From positions 186,001 through 250,000 of the forward strand of contig JAZRSY010000008.1 of assembly GCA_045651765.1 (NCBI GenBank): a stretch of DNA of 64,000 nt. Reading direction: 5' to 3'. This document shows positions 51,760 through 61,916 of the stretch, in pieces (position 1 is the first letter of the stretch; each line of letters begins with the position of its first letter). The translations under genes were made by a program, and so were the position numbers. The notes beneath the pieces were generated by a model. It saw only the letters and a program-made list of their open reading frames with translations, searched no databases and was not told the DNA's origin. The DNA comes from SIG565 sp045651765 (lineage in GTDB: Bacteria > Bacillota > Clostridia > Oscillospirales > Acutalibacteraceae).

Positions 51760-52449
51760 TTAATTCCTTTCTTGTTTTGCCTTCAGTTCACGCTCGGCTT
51801 GTGGCAGGCGTAAATATGTGGGCATAAGTTCTTGCGCCTTGCAAAATTCTTGCTTTTCGGCTGCCAGGGCGACCCCAACAGCGTTTTGAAGGGCACGGCA
51901 GGGTGCTGCGGCAGTAACCTTCATACCTTTTACATAGGGCATAAAAACCTTTGTGCCGTCGCCTGTTATTATAATGTTTTTTCTTTTGTATTTTTTAAGT
52001 TCGCGTGCGAGTTCTTCGCACATAAGGGCGCGGTCGGGCGTAAGGCGTGTGATAACACCGTTTTCAACCTTAAAAAGCGCGTTGTAAACCTGCGAACATC
52101 GGGCGTCCATAACACAGCAAATAATGCCGCCTGAGTCGGTAAAATTTTGTGCCATGGCCAAAAGTGTGGAAACCGCACAGCATGGTTTGTTTTGGGGTGC
52201 TGCCAAACCCTTTATGGCGGCTATGCCAATGCGCACGCCGGTAAACGAGCCCGGGCCCGCTGCAACGGCAAAGGCATCAATATCGTTAAGGGTGAGTCGG
52301 CCTGCCTTTAAAACCGATTCTGCAAGGGGCAACAACCCCTGCGAATGTGTGATTTTAATATTTGTAAAGGCCTCGGCCAAAATGTTGCCGTTTTCCAAAA
52401 TAGCACAAGAAGCAGGTGTGGCCGAACATTCAATTGCTAAAATTTTCAA
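51760..52449 (-). CDS. tsaB: tRNA t6A modification protein TsaB
   Basis: Non-catalytic ASKHA-fold partner of TsaD in making t6A at tRNA position 37. 229 residues with ILAIECSATPASCAIL, LPLAESVLKAGRLTLNDIDA and AVAAGPGSFTGVRIGIAAIK. Overlaps tsaE by 4 bases; tsaE-tsaB is the usual order. Confidence 0.93.
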   Translation of the reverse strand: MKILAIECSATPASCAILENGNILAEAFTNIKITHSQGLLPLAESVLKAGRLTLNDIDAFAVAAGPGSFTGVRIGIAAIKGLAAPQNKPCCAVSTLLAMAQNFTDSGGIICCVMDARCSQVYNALFKVENGVITRLTPDRALMCEELARELKKYKRKNIIITGDGTKVFMPYVKGMKVTAAAPCRALQNAVGVALAAEKQEFCKAQELMPTYLRLPQAERELKAKQERN

Positions 52450-52871
52450 AATTTGGCCCCCTTAATTGTTATTTTGCGGGTGGTGTCGGATGTTTTTTCT
52501 ATGTTAATAAAAATCGTGTCTTCGGGCAGGGCGGCAGCAATATTCTCACTCCACTCGGCAGCAACTACACCGCCGGCCTCTAAATACTCAAAAAAGCCCG
52601 TGGAATAAAGGTCCTCCCAGCCGGTAACCCTGTACATATCAAAATGGTATAAATTAAGCCGACCGCCAATATATTCGTTAATTATTGCAAAGGTTGGCGA
52701 TGTAACATCGCCCTTAAACCCAAGCCCCAAGCCTAAGCCCCTGGTGAAGCAGGTTTTGCCTGCACCCAAATCGCCGGTAAAGGCTATAACCTCGCCGCCT
52801 TTCAAATTTTGGGCAAAGCGGGCGGCAATATTTTCGGTTTCGGTGGCCGAGCAGGAATTAAAAACTTTCAT
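52446..52871 (-). CDS. tsaE: tRNA t6A modification ATPase TsaE
   Basis: ATPase of the t6A complex. The ATG at 52871 (MKVFNSCSATETENIA) gives 141 residues; upstream in-frame codons lack family similarity. Walker A is FTGDLGAGKTCFTRG; SPTFAIINEY and LYHFDMYRV follow. Translationally coupled to tsaB. Confidence 0.93.
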   Translation of the reverse strand: MKVFNSCSATETENIAARFAQNLKGGEVIAFTGDLGAGKTCFTRGLGLGLGFKGDVTSPTFAIINEYIGGRLNLYHFDMYRVTGWEDLYSTGFFEYLEAGGVVAAEWSENIAAALPEDTIFINIEKTSDTTRKITIKGAKF

Positions 52872-52994
52872 ACAAACACCTACCCAATCGACTTTATTAT
52901 AACACAAAATTTTGGAATATCAAATATTTGCTTGCATTTATTTGTAAATATTATTACAATATAAATATATATTGTATGAAAAGGGGTGCTTTTG

Positions 52995-54131
52995 GTGGGC
53001 AAACTGTTTGGAAAAATAGCAGACTATGTGCGCGAATGCGACAAGGTTATGTTAATTTTATGCATATTTACATCGCTTTTCGGTTGTTTTGCCGTGCTTT
53101 CCGCAACGGCCTACACCGGCAGCACACACGACTTTTTCATACAACTGCTTTCCCTTGTGTTAGGTCTTGCGGTGGCTGTTTTTATATCGTTAATAGATTA
53201 TTCCCTCTTTATAAAATATTGGCCCGTTGCCCTGGCAATAGGCATAATTCCGGTAATATTAACCTTTTTTATAGGCTATGCACCTTCCGGCACCGACGAT
53301 AAAGCCTGGCTTATGATTTTTGGTTTTTCTTTCCAACCGGCCGAACTTTTAAAAATAATGTTTTTAATTTCTTTTGCCGCACATTTAGATTCGGTTAAAG
53401 AAACCATTAACAAACCAAAAACGCTAATTCCCCTTTGTGTGCACGGCTTTGCGCCCACCGTTTTAATACATTTTCAGGGCGACGATGGTACAGCATTGGT
53501 TTTTGCCATTATGGCGCTTGGCATGATGTATGCCGCAGGGCTTAACTATAAATATTTTATTGCGGCAATATCGGCCGCTTTGGTGGCCTCGCCGTTTGTA
53601 TACTTTTTTGTTATGAACGACGACCAACGCTCAAGAATAATTAACATTTTTAACATTAATGCCGACATTAAAGGCGATGGCTACCAGCAATATAGGGGCA
53701 GGGTGGCGCTGGCCGGCGGCGGATTTTTCGGCCAAGGCTATATGAAGGGCGATTTAACCCAAACGGGCGGCATCCCCGAAGGGTATAATGATTTTATTTT
53801 TGCCACCATAGGCGAAGAATTAGGCTTCTTAGGCAGTCTTGCCGTGCTTGTGTTGTTGGCCGCCATAGCCCTCAGAATTTTAGCGGTTGGCCGCCTAAGC
53901 CATAAAAAATCGGGCACATTAATTTGTGTTGGTTTGTTTTCGATGTTGCTTGTGCACATAATTATAAATATTGGCATGTGCATTTCGGTTTTACCCGTAA
54001 TCGGCATAACCTTACCGTTTTTTAGCGCGGGTGGCAGTTCCATGCTTTGCCTTTATTTAGGAATAGGCCTTGTTTTAAGCGTTTATAATTACCGAAATTC
54101 ACGCACAATTTATTTAAGGGATAGTTACTAA
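52995..54131 (+). CDS. RodA/FtsW-like peptidoglycan polymerase
   Basis: SEDS-family membrane glycosyltransferase for cell-wall elongation or division. 378 residues from the GTG at 52995 (AAGGGG at 52981-52986). About ten TMs; landmarks are FGFSFQPAELLKIMFLISFA, HFQGDDGTALVF, GYMKGDLTQTGGIPEGYNDF, IFATIGEELGFLG and ITLPFFSAGGSSMLCLY. The missing cytoplasmic extensions favour RodA. Upstream of spoIIE. Confidence 0.88.
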   Translation: MGKLFGKIADYVRECDKVMLILCIFTSLFGCFAVLSATAYTGSTHDFFIQLLSLVLGLAVAVFISLIDYSLFIKYWPVALAIGIIPVILTFFIGYAPSGTDDKAWLMIFGFSFQPAELLKIMFLISFAAHLDSVKETINKPKTLIPLCVHGFAPTVLIHFQGDDGTALVFAIMALGMMYAAGLNYKYFIAAISAALVASPFVYFFVMNDDQRSRIINIFNINADIKGDGYQQYRGRVALAGGGFFGQGYMKGDLTQTGGIPEGYNDFIFATIGEELGFLGSLAVLVLLAAIALRILAVGRLSHKKSGTLICVGLFSMLLVHIIINIGMCISVLPVIGITLPFFSAGGSSMLCLYLGIGLVLSVYNYRNSRTIYLRDSY

Positions 54132-54257
54132 CCGTTTTCGACAATAGGTTTACATAACACTTATAATGTTACGCGATTTTCACATTTAATTTGACAAAAT
54201 AATCAACACCGCCAATGTATAATTTATTTAATAAATTATTTTGGCGGTGATTTTTTT

Positions 54258-56555
54258 ATGAAGGAAGTTGCAAATAAAGAAACGCAGGCAATAAACCTTA
54301 ATTTTACCGACATTTTATTTGCGGTGCTAAGGCATTTATTGGCGGCGTTTTTTGGATTTTTTTGCTCAAGGGGGTTGGTTTTAGAAAAACTTATACCCTT
54401 TGGCATCGGTCTTACGGGTGGAGTTAATGCTGTGTATTCGGCATCGTGTGCGGCGGGTGCTGCCGTCGGGTATATAACGGTGTCGGGTTATTCGTTCAGG
54501 TATGTTGCGGCCGTTTTGGCGGTGGCTGCCATTAAAATTCTTTTGCACACCACCCTGAAAAATGAGCTTAAACCGATTTTTTCGGCCTTGGTGGTGGCCT
54601 TGGTTACAGCTTCAACCGGTATTGTTATAGTGCGCGAGCACTCTTTAGATATTGTTTTGGCAGTGGCCGAGGCACTGTTGGCGTCGGGCTATGCGTATTT
54701 TGTTGCCAAAACCTGCACTGTATTAATAAAGCCAAGTTTCAGGCTAACGGCGGTAGAATTAAGTTCGCTTTTAATAGCGGTTGCGGCTCTTTTTACGGGG
54801 CTTTTTTCACTTACAGTGGCCGATGTTTCGGTGGGCAGGGTTTTGGCCGTGGCCACAATTTTATTTACCGCCAGGTTTGGTGGGGTGTCGGCGGGGGCAA
54901 TTTGTGGCACCGCGTTGGGATTTGCCGGAGTGCTTAGCGGCGGCGGCACCAATGTTTTGTTGCTTCTTTGCTTTGGCGGATTAATTGGCGGTGTGTTTTT
55001 ATCACTCAATAAATATGCCGGCGTGGCGGCATTTTTAATTTCGGTTTTTGTTTCGGTTTCGTTAATAGGCACGGTGGATGCCGTAATTTATATTGTAGAA
55101 GCGGCTCTTGGGGCAGTTATATTTTTGTGCATACCTAAAAACATTGGCATAAGGCTCAGTGTTGCTATGGAGCCTTTGCCCGAGCACTCAACGCTCGAGG
55201 GTGTGCGGCAGGCGGTAACCATGCGACTAAACTCGGCGGCCGATGCCTTAACCGATGTGTCGGGCACGGTGGAGCAAATTGCCCGTGAACTATCCAAAAT
55301 AAATGCGCCCGATTTTAGTTCTGTTTTAAAGGGAATAGAAGAAAATGCCTGTAAAGGCTGCAACCTAAGGGTGCATTGTTGGGAAACCAAAAAAGCCGAC
55401 ACACTCTCGGCCGTGTTAGAAATGACCAAGGCAGTAAAACAAAAAGAGCCATCTCCCGAAATTTTTGCCCCCGAAGAGTTCAAAGGCCGTTGCCTAAGAC
55501 CACAAAATGTGGGCAAGGCGGTAAATTTAAAATATTCGCAATATGCTGCCAGAATTTCGGCCGAAAACCGCATTGACGAGGTTCGCAGCGTGGTGTCCGA
55601 CCAATTTAGCGGCATTTCCGATATGTTAAGGGATTTATCATTCGAACTTGAAACCGAGCAAGTTTACGATAACACCGCCGCCGGAGCGGTCATTAACACC
55701 TTAAAAACCATGGGATATAACACGGTGGACGCTTGTTGTAAAATTGATAAATTTGGCCGAATGAGCATAGAAGCCCGCATTAAAAAAGAAAATATTAGCC
55801 TTAATAAAATGACCTTAATGCAAAATTTAAGTTTGGCGCTCGACCGTGATTTTGACCGACCAAGCATAAGTGAGGCAGGAAACACCACCATAATAAATCT
55901 TACCGAACGCACCGTGCTCGAGGCCGAAATTGGTGTAAATCAAATTTGCAGTGGTGGAAAAAATATGTGTGGCGATGCTTATAACTATTTTTATGATGGC
56001 CGTGGCAAACTTGTTTTGGTGCTGTCTGACGGCATGGGAACGGGCGGTCGCGCGGCGGTTGATGGTGCCATGGCATCGGGCTTAATGGCCAGGCTTTTAA
56101 GGGCAGGTTTTGGTTACGACTGTTCGCTCAGGATTTTAAATTCATCAATGCTCTTTAAATCGACCGATGAATCTTTAGCGACGGTGGATGTTGCGGTAAT
56201 AGACCTATATACAGGCCGCACCGACCTGTTAAAAGCGGGCGCAGCCCCAACATTAGTTCGGCGCAGTGGCCGCACGGGCAAGGCTCAAAGCAGTTCGCTG
56301 CCGGTTGGAATTTTGCGCGACATTGGGTTCGACAAAGCCACAATACGCCTTAAAAAAGACGATATTTTGCTAATGATGTCGGACGGTGCAACCGGCGATA
56401 ATACCGATTGGATAAATACCGAATTAAATGCCTGGGGAGATGGTTCGGCCCAAGAATTAAGTCAGCACATTTCACTTTGCGCCAAACGCCGCCGCACCGA
56501 CAACCACGAAGACGACATTACCGTCATAGCCGTAAAAATTCACAAAGCGTATTAA
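54258..56555 (+). CDS. spoIIE: Stage II sporulation protein E
   Basis: Polar septum protein and PP2C-type phosphatase that activates sigma-F. 765 residues: about ten N-terminal TM helices (to about residue 300), a central region with the Cys-rich CKGCNLRVHCW, and a C-terminal PP2C domain (MCGDAYNYFYDGRGKLVLVL, SDGMGTGGRAA, LMMSDGATGDN). Complete, so the strain should be able to sporulate. Confidence 0.95.
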   Translation: MKEVANKETQAINLNFTDILFAVLRHLLAAFFGFFCSRGLVLEKLIPFGIGLTGGVNAVYSASCAAGAAVGYITVSGYSFRYVAAVLAVAAIKILLHTTLKNELKPIFSALVVALVTASTGIVIVREHSLDIVLAVAEALLASGYAYFVAKTCTVLIKPSFRLTAVELSSLLIAVAALFTGLFSLTVADVSVGRVLAVATILFTARFGGVSAGAICGTALGFAGVLSGGGTNVLLLLCFGGLIGGVFLSLNKYAGVAAFLISVFVSVSLIGTVDAVIYIVEAALGAVIFLCIPKNIGIRLSVAMEPLPEHSTLEGVRQAVTMRLNSAADALTDVSGTVEQIARELSKINAPDFSSVLKGIEENACKGCNLRVHCWETKKADTLSAVLEMTKAVKQKEPSPEIFAPEEFKGRCLRPQNVGKAVNLKYSQYAARISAENRIDEVRSVVSDQFSGISDMLRDLSFELETEQVYDNTAAGAVINTLKTMGYNTVDACCKIDKFGRMSIEARIKKENISLNKMTLMQNLSLALDRDFDRPSISEAGNTTIINLTERTVLEAEIGVNQICSGGKNMCGDAYNYFYDGRGKLVLVLSDGMGTGGRAAVDGAMASGLMARLLRAGFGYDCSLRILNSSMLFKSTDESLATVDVAVIDLYTGRTDLLKAGAAPTLVRRSGRTGKAQSSSLPVGILRDIGFDKATIRLKKDDILLMMSDGATGDNTDWINTELNAWGDGSAQELSQHISLCAKRRRTDNHEDDITVIAVKIHKAY

Positions 56556-56557
56556 AA

Positions 56558-56582
56558 AAACCCCTCTTTCGAGGGGTTTTTG
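56558..56582. terminator. Terminator between spoIIE and the symporter
   Basis: CCCCTC / GAGGGG stem with TTTC loop, A-run on the left and T-run on the right; works for both convergent genes. Confidence 0.9.
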
Positions 56583-56583
56583 T

Positions 56584-57996
56584 TTATTTTTTAAGTGCCG
56601 ATTTTGTTACTAATTTATTTAGCGCCAAAAGGGCCAGTGCATTGGGTATTACCATTAAATAGTTAAAGAAGTCGGTTAATTCCCAAACTAAATCGTTAGA
56701 AAGTAGCGAGCCTAAGAATATAAATAAAACGGCTATTATCATGTAAAGAGTTATGGCAATTTTGTTGTTTTTAAATAGATATTGCACATTTATTTTACCA
56801 AAGAAATTCCAACCAAGAATGGTGGAGAAGGCAAAGAACAATAAACAAACGGCAACAAAACCATTACCAAAACCGCTGCCGAAAACCGAAGAATAAGCCA
56901 TTTGCATTGCATTGGTTTTTGAAACACCCGAACCGCTAATTAAGGTGGCATAGGTGGTGCTTTCGGTACCTGATAGTACGCCGTTGCCAACATATAGGCA
57001 AGAAATTACAACAAGAGCAGTCATGGTTAAAACCACAAATGTATCTATAAACACGCCAACCATGGCAACAACGCCTTGGTCGTGTGGTTTTTCAACCTTG
57101 GCTTGAGCGTGTGCGTGTGGGGTAGAACCCATGCCCGCCTCGTTAGAGAACAGACCGCGTTTAGCGCCCTGACTTATTGCCGTTTTAATGGCGGCACCAA
57201 TACCACCGCCTATAAGGGCGTTAGGTGTAAATGCATATTTAAATATCATGCCAAAGGTTTCAGGCACATATTTAATGCGGGCAGCCAAAATAACAAGACC
57301 GCCAAGCAAGAAAATAACCGCCATAATGGGAACTAACTTTTCGGTTACCGAGGCCAAACGGTTAACACCGCCAATAAATATAAAGGCCGAAACAATGGCT
57401 ACAACTAAGCCAATAACCCAACCGCTAATGCCAAATGCGGTGTTGCAGGATTCCGCAATAGAGTTGGATTGCACCATAGAGCCCATAAAGCCCAATGCAA
57501 GAATAATTGCAACGGCAAAAAAGCCTGCTAAAAACTTGCCGAAACCGTTAGGGAAGGCCTTTTTAATGTAATAAACAGGGCCACCTTGAACTTCGCCGTT
57601 ATTGTCTGTAACCTTGGTTTCTTGTGCCAAAACTGCCTCGGCATAAATTGTGGCCATACCCAAAAAGGCAATTATCCACATCCAGAAAATAGCGCCGGGG
57701 CCACCAATTAATATAGCGCCCGAAGCACCAACAATGTTACCTGTGCCAACCTGAGCAGCAATTGCAGTTGCAAGCGCCTGGAAGGATGATAATCCGCCTT
57801 GTTGTTTGGCACCAAACAGTTTAATGTTGCCAAAAACCTTTTTCATACCTTCACCAAAGCAACGAATCTGCACAAAACGAGTTTTAATGGTGAAAAACAA
57901 ACCTACGCCAATCAAAAGAATAATTAAAACGTAGTCGGACAAATAGGCGTTTGCTTTAGATACAACATTTAAAATGCTATCTAAAAATGCTTGCAT
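56584..57996 (-). CDS. Sodium:alanine/glycine symporter (AGCS family)
   Basis: 470 residues, about eleven TMs. Family marks: FQALATAIAAQVGTGNIVGA near residue 70, FWMWIIAFLGMATIYAEAVL and GLFSNEAGMGSTPHAHAQAK. The glycine riboswitch upstream strengthens glycine or alanine as substrate. AAGGAGG precedes the ATG. Confidence 0.93.
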   Translation of the reverse strand: MQAFLDSILNVVSKANAYLSDYVLIILLIGVGLFFTIKTRFVQIRCFGEGMKKVFGNIKLFGAKQQGGLSSFQALATAIAAQVGTGNIVGASGAILIGGPGAIFWMWIIAFLGMATIYAEAVLAQETKVTDNNGEVQGGPVYYIKKAFPNGFGKFLAGFFAVAIILALGFMGSMVQSNSIAESCNTAFGISGWVIGLVVAIVSAFIFIGGVNRLASVTEKLVPIMAVIFLLGGLVILAARIKYVPETFGMIFKYAFTPNALIGGGIGAAIKTAISQGAKRGLFSNEAGMGSTPHAHAQAKVEKPHDQGVVAMVGVFIDTFVVLTMTALVVISCLYVGNGVLSGTESTTYATLISGSGVSKTNAMQMAYSSVFGSGFGNGFVAVCLLFFAFSTILGWNFFGKINVQYLFKNNKIAITLYMIIAVLFIFLGSLLSNDLVWELTDFFNYLMVIPNALALLALNKLVTKSALKK

Positions 57997-58021
57997 ATAA
58001 AAACCTCCTTAAAAATAAAAC

Positions 58022-58052
58022 GGCCTCTGTTTTACACAGAAGCCAAGAGAAT
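58022..58052 (-). terminator. Riboswitch expression-platform hairpin
   Basis: Minus-strand GGCTTCTGT / ACAGAGGCC (one G-U pair), loop GTAAA, followed by GTTTTATTTTT, between the aptamer and the symporter start. Confidence 0.8.
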
Positions 58053-58071
58053 TTAAAACAAAACTATATTT

Positions 58072-58200
58072 AAAAAATAGCTCTGTCCTTTTGCCTGAGA
58101 GATTCGGCTTTATAAAGCCTTGCACCTTCGGCACCCGTGAGGGATTCTCCAGAGTTTTCTCCGCTTTCGGTCGAATTCTTCCGAAAGGTTCTGCGAAAAA
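58072..58200 (-). promoter_or_regulatory. Glycine riboswitch (one recognisable aptamer)
   Basis: Minus strand: CTCTGGAGAATCCC, then GGGTGCCGAAGGTGCAAG, then GAATCTCTCAGGCAAAAGG and ACAGAG. GCCGAAGGxGCAA and TCTCAGGCAAAAGGACAGAG are the conserved glycine-aptamer segments. Only one full aptamer is seen; the preceding CCTTTCGG / CCGAAAGCGG hairpin may be a degenerate partner. It leads the symporter gene. Confidence 0.92.
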
Positions 58201-58244
58201 CAACATAAGTATTATACTATATTTTTTTAGTTTGTCAATAAAAA

Positions 58245-59207
58245 CTAAATATTTGTCGAAAAAAGTTGATTTGCAAACCAAACCTCTTTTACCTTAAAGG
58301 TTTTATTGTTAAGATAGTTAAGCAGACCGGCATCGGTAACAAACCTAAAACCTAATTTATATGAATATAGTGCCTGTTTGTTAAATCCCAACTTTTTATC
58401 GTCGGTGAGTTTCCCATATTTACCGTCGCCAAGCAGTGGGTGGCCAATCCAGGCAAAATGAGCTCTGATTTGGTGGGTGCGTCCGGTAAGCAACTCAATA
58501 TCTAAAAGCGATAAATTATTTTTACTTGCCAAAACATTATAGGCGGTTTTAATAAAACTGTTGTTGTCGGATTTGTTTTTGCTCAAATAAACCTTGTTTT
58601 TTTGTTCGTTTTTTTCCAAATACCCCTCAAGCAGTCCGCTTTTTTGTTTGGGCACGCCGTGCACAACAGCCAAATATCGTTTTTCAACCTCGCGGTGTTT
58701 AATTTTATCGCACAAAATTCTAAGGGCCTCGGCATTTTTGGCAGCAATAACAATCCCGCCTGTGTTGCGGTCAATCCGGTTGGCAAGGGCGGGGGCAAAA
58801 GAGTTCTCACCCTCGGGGTTATATTCGCCCTTTTCATATAAATAACGTTTTATGCGGCAAATAAGTGTGTCGGTATATTGGTTTTTATCGGGGTGGGAAA
58901 GAACCCCCTGGGGTTTGTCGGCCAATAATATATTTTCATCTTCATAAACAACGGTAAGTTTGGTTGAAGCGGTTAAAAAGTCGTAATTTTTTTGGGGTTC
59001 GGCCAAAAATTCGTCCTTAACATAGGCATCTACTTTGTCGCCTTCGTTAAGTTTTAAAGAAATTTCAGCCCGCTTGCCGTTAACCTTAATGTTTTTGGTG
59101 CGTATGTATTTGTACATTAAAGATTTTGGCATTAGCGGCATATTTTTTGCAATAAATTTATCCAGTCGCAACGAGGCATCGTTACGGCCAACAATAAAAG
59201 TTTTCAT
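58245..59207 (-). CDS. RluA-family pseudouridine synthase
   Basis: 320 residues from the ATG at 59207 (TTTGGAGG upstream). S4-like N-terminus (LDKFIAKNMPLMPKSLMYKY), then the catalytic domain with Asp in LANRIDRNTGGIVIAAKN and later TGRTHQIRAHFAWIGHPLLG. The target uridines, in 23S rRNA or tRNA, are unassigned. Confidence 0.9.
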   Translation of the reverse strand: MKTFIVGRNDASLRLDKFIAKNMPLMPKSLMYKYIRTKNIKVNGKRAEISLKLNEGDKVDAYVKDEFLAEPQKNYDFLTASTKLTVVYEDENILLADKPQGVLSHPDKNQYTDTLICRIKRYLYEKGEYNPEGENSFAPALANRIDRNTGGIVIAAKNAEALRILCDKIKHREVEKRYLAVVHGVPKQKSGLLEGYLEKNEQKNKVYLSKNKSDNNSFIKTAYNVLASKNNLSLLDIELLTGRTHQIRAHFAWIGHPLLGDGKYGKLTDDKKLGFNKQALYSYKLGFRFVTDAGLLNYLNNKTFKVKEVWFANQLFSTNI

Positions 59208-59298
59208 TTTTACCTCCAAAATGGTATATATGGTTGTAAAATAGGTGAATCCGTATTATAATAATTTAATAAAATTATTGGTTCGGAGGTTGCATTAC

Positions 59299-59979
59299 TT
59301 GTTGCACGAACACGAAAAACACAGGTTAAGGGTTAAAAAGAAATTTTTAGAAAATGGCTTCCCAAAAGCCACCCCACAGCACGAAATATTAGAATTGTTG
59401 CTGTTTTATTCTATTCCTCGGCGTGATACTAACCCGTTGGCCCACCAACTTATTAAAAAATTCGGCAGCATTTCGGCCGTTTTTAACGCCCCGGTTTCAG
59501 AGCTTGTTAAAATAAAGGGCATTACCGAGCACACCGCCACATTAATTAAATTAATACCCGAAATAAGCCGAATATACAGTGAGGATTTAAACTCTGCGGT
59601 TTCGGCGCTTAATTCGGTAGAAGAGGTTGGCACATATTTATTAACCCGTTACGCCTTCTTTGCCGACGAAGAGGTATTTTCACTTTTAAGCATGAACAAT
59701 AAAGGCAAATTATTATCGTTCGATGTTATTGCAAAGGGAGATATTTCATCGGTTAGTATAAGCATACGCAAAATTATTGAAATTTCGCTTAACACAAAAT
59801 CCACCACCGCCATAATAGCGCACAACCACCCGGGCGGATTGGTAACACCGTCGGATTCCGACTTTGAAATTACAAGCCAAATTAAAACGGCGCTGGGGCA
59901 AATAGGGGTTAACCTTATTGACCACATAATTTTAGCCGGTGGCGATTTTATATCCCTTGCCGATATGGGTAAAATTTAA
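59299..59979 (+). CDS. radC: DNA repair protein RadC
   Basis: 226 residues from the TTG at 59299, 9 bases after GGAGG; an upstream in-frame start at 59245 would place the ribosome-binding site inside the gene. HhH region LVKIKGITEHTATLIKLI, and the JAB metal site IIAHNHPGGLVTPSDSDFEI. Family role is still debated. Confidence 0.88.
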   Translation: MLHEHEKHRLRVKKKFLENGFPKATPQHEILELLLFYSIPRRDTNPLAHQLIKKFGSISAVFNAPVSELVKIKGITEHTATLIKLIPEISRIYSEDLNSAVSALNSVEEVGTYLLTRYAFFADEEVFSLLSMNNKGKLLSFDVIAKGDISSVSISIRKIIEISLNTKSTTAIIAHNHPGGLVTPSDSDFEITSQIKTALGQIGVNLIDHIILAGGDFISLADMGKI

Positions 59980-59981
59980 AA

Positions 59982-61787
59982 CTATTCGTCAAGTTTTAAC
60001 ACCGCCATAAAGGCCTCTTGCGGTATTTCAACCGAGCCTAACTTGCGCATGCGCTTTTTACCCTCTTTTTGTTTTTCAAGCAACTTCTTTTTACGGGTAA
60101 TATCGCCGCCGTAGCACTTTGCAAGCACATCTTTGCGCATAGCCTTAACGGTTTCGCGGGCTATAACCTTGCCGCCCACGGCCACCTGCACAGGCACCTC
60201 AAAAAGTTGGCGCGGAATATAATCTTTTAATTTTTCGGCAATGCGGCGCGCCCTCGAATAAGAATTATCTGAAAATACTATAAACGAAAGGGCATCTACA
60301 ACATCGCCCGCTATAATTACATCTAACTTAATCAGGTTGGATTTTTGGTAATCTTTCATTTCGTAGTCATACGAGGCATAGCCCTTTGTGCGAGATTTTA
60401 AGGCGTCAAAAAAGTCGTAAATAATCTCGGCCACAGGCATAATGTAATGAATATCTACACGCTCGCCCATATATTTCATATCGGTATATGTTCCGCGGCG
60501 CTCTTCACAAAGCTGCATAATTGCCCCCACATAATCACTCGGGCTGTAAATATGCACATCGGCCACAGGCTCATATGCCGCCGAGATTATAGCAGGGTCG
60601 GGGTAGTTTGTTGGGTTATCAACTTCTATAACCGAGCCGTCGGTTAATTCGAATTTATAAATAACGCTTGGGGCTGTTGTAATAATGTCAATGTTATATT
60701 CACGCTCTAAGCGTTCTTCAATAATTTCCATATGCAAAAGGCCCAAAAAACCGCACCTAAATCCAAAGCCCAACGCCTTAGAGGTTTCGGGCTCATATAA
60801 AAGCGAGGCATCGTTAAGTTGCAGTTTTTCAAGCGCTTCACGCAAATCTTGGTACTGTGCACCGTCGGCAGGGTAAATGCCGCAAAACACAACGGGGTTA
60901 ACCTTGCGGTAGCCTTCAAGCGCGGTTTCTACAGGGTTTTCGGCCAAGGTTATGGTGTCGCCCACACGGGCGTCGCTAACCGTTTTAATCGACGCCGCCA
61001 AATAACCAACCTCGCCGGCCTCTAAAACATCGCAAGGCTCTAAGCAGGTGGCTTTTTTGCGGCCAATTTCAACAATATCGAACTGTGCGCCGGTAGCCAT
61101 CATTTTAATGGTGTCGCCGGTTTTTATTTTGCCGCTAACCACCCTGAAATAAACAATAACACCCTTATAAGCATCGTAATACGAGTCAAAAATAAGGGCC
61201 GAAAGCGGTGCTGTGCGGTCGCATTTTGGGGCGGGAATTTCGGTTACAATTTTTTCTAAAACTTCTTCAATATTAATGCCGGTTTTGGCCGAAATCATAG
61301 GTGCGTTATCGGCCGGTATGCCAATAATATCTTCGATTTCGTTTTTAACCCTTTCGGGCTCGGCCGAGGGCAAATCAATTTTATTAATAATGGGCAACAA
61401 TTCTAACCCGTGGTCGACCGCTAAATAGGTGTTGGCCAGGGTTTGTGCCTCGATACCCTGCGAAGCATCAACAACAAGCAGCGCCCCTTCACAAGCCGCC
61501 AACGAGCGTGAAACTTCGTAGTTAAAGTCAACATGCCCGGGGGTGTCAATTAAATTAAGTTCATATTCTTGGCCGTCGGACGCGGTGTAATAAAGGGTTA
61601 CAGCGTGCGATTTTATGGTAATGCCGCGCTCCCTTTCCAAATCCATACTATCTAATATTTGTTCTTCCATATCGCGTTCCGAAACCGAGCTTGTCTTTTC
61701 AAGCAGGCGGTCGGCCAATGTGGATTTACCGTGGTCTATATGTGCTATTATGCAAAAATTTCTTATATTCTCTTTTGGGAATGACAC
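59982..61787 (-). CDS. lepA: Elongation factor 4 (LepA)
   Basis: Ribosome-associated translational GTPase. 601 residues: IAHIDHGKSTLADRLLEKT, DTPGHVDFNYEVSRSLAACE, INKIDLPSA; domain II; the C-terminal LepA-specific domain with CYGGDITRKKKLLEKQKEGK and final MRKLGSVEIPQEAFMAVL. Full length. Confidence 0.97.
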   Translation of the reverse strand: MSFPKENIRNFCIIAHIDHGKSTLADRLLEKTSSVSERDMEEQILDSMDLERERGITIKSHAVTLYYTASDGQEYELNLIDTPGHVDFNYEVSRSLAACEGALLVVDASQGIEAQTLANTYLAVDHGLELLPIINKIDLPSAEPERVKNEIEDIIGIPADNAPMISAKTGINIEEVLEKIVTEIPAPKCDRTAPLSALIFDSYYDAYKGVIVYFRVVSGKIKTGDTIKMMATGAQFDIVEIGRKKATCLEPCDVLEAGEVGYLAASIKTVSDARVGDTITLAENPVETALEGYRKVNPVVFCGIYPADGAQYQDLREALEKLQLNDASLLYEPETSKALGFGFRCGFLGLLHMEIIEERLEREYNIDIITTAPSVIYKFELTDGSVIEVDNPTNYPDPAIISAAYEPVADVHIYSPSDYVGAIMQLCEERRGTYTDMKYMGERVDIHYIMPVAEIIYDFFDALKSRTKGYASYDYEMKDYQKSNLIKLDVIIAGDVVDALSFIVFSDNSYSRARRIAEKLKDYIPRQLFEVPVQVAVGGKVIARETVKAMRKDVLAKCYGGDITRKKKLLEKQKEGKKRMRKLGSVEIPQEAFMAVLKLDE

Positions 61788-61916
61788 AAATATATGCTCC
61801 TAACCTAAATTATTCATAATATTTTAACACAAATTTGCAAAATTTACAATAGTGAGCAATTATTGAAAAATCTAAAATTTTGTGTTATACTTTAAAAAGT
61901 TTAAGGGGGTTTAATT

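Noticed and set aside
54689..55615. Long minus-strand frames opposite spoIIE
   Set aside because: Mirrors of the alanine/valine-rich membrane part of spoIIE with no start signals.
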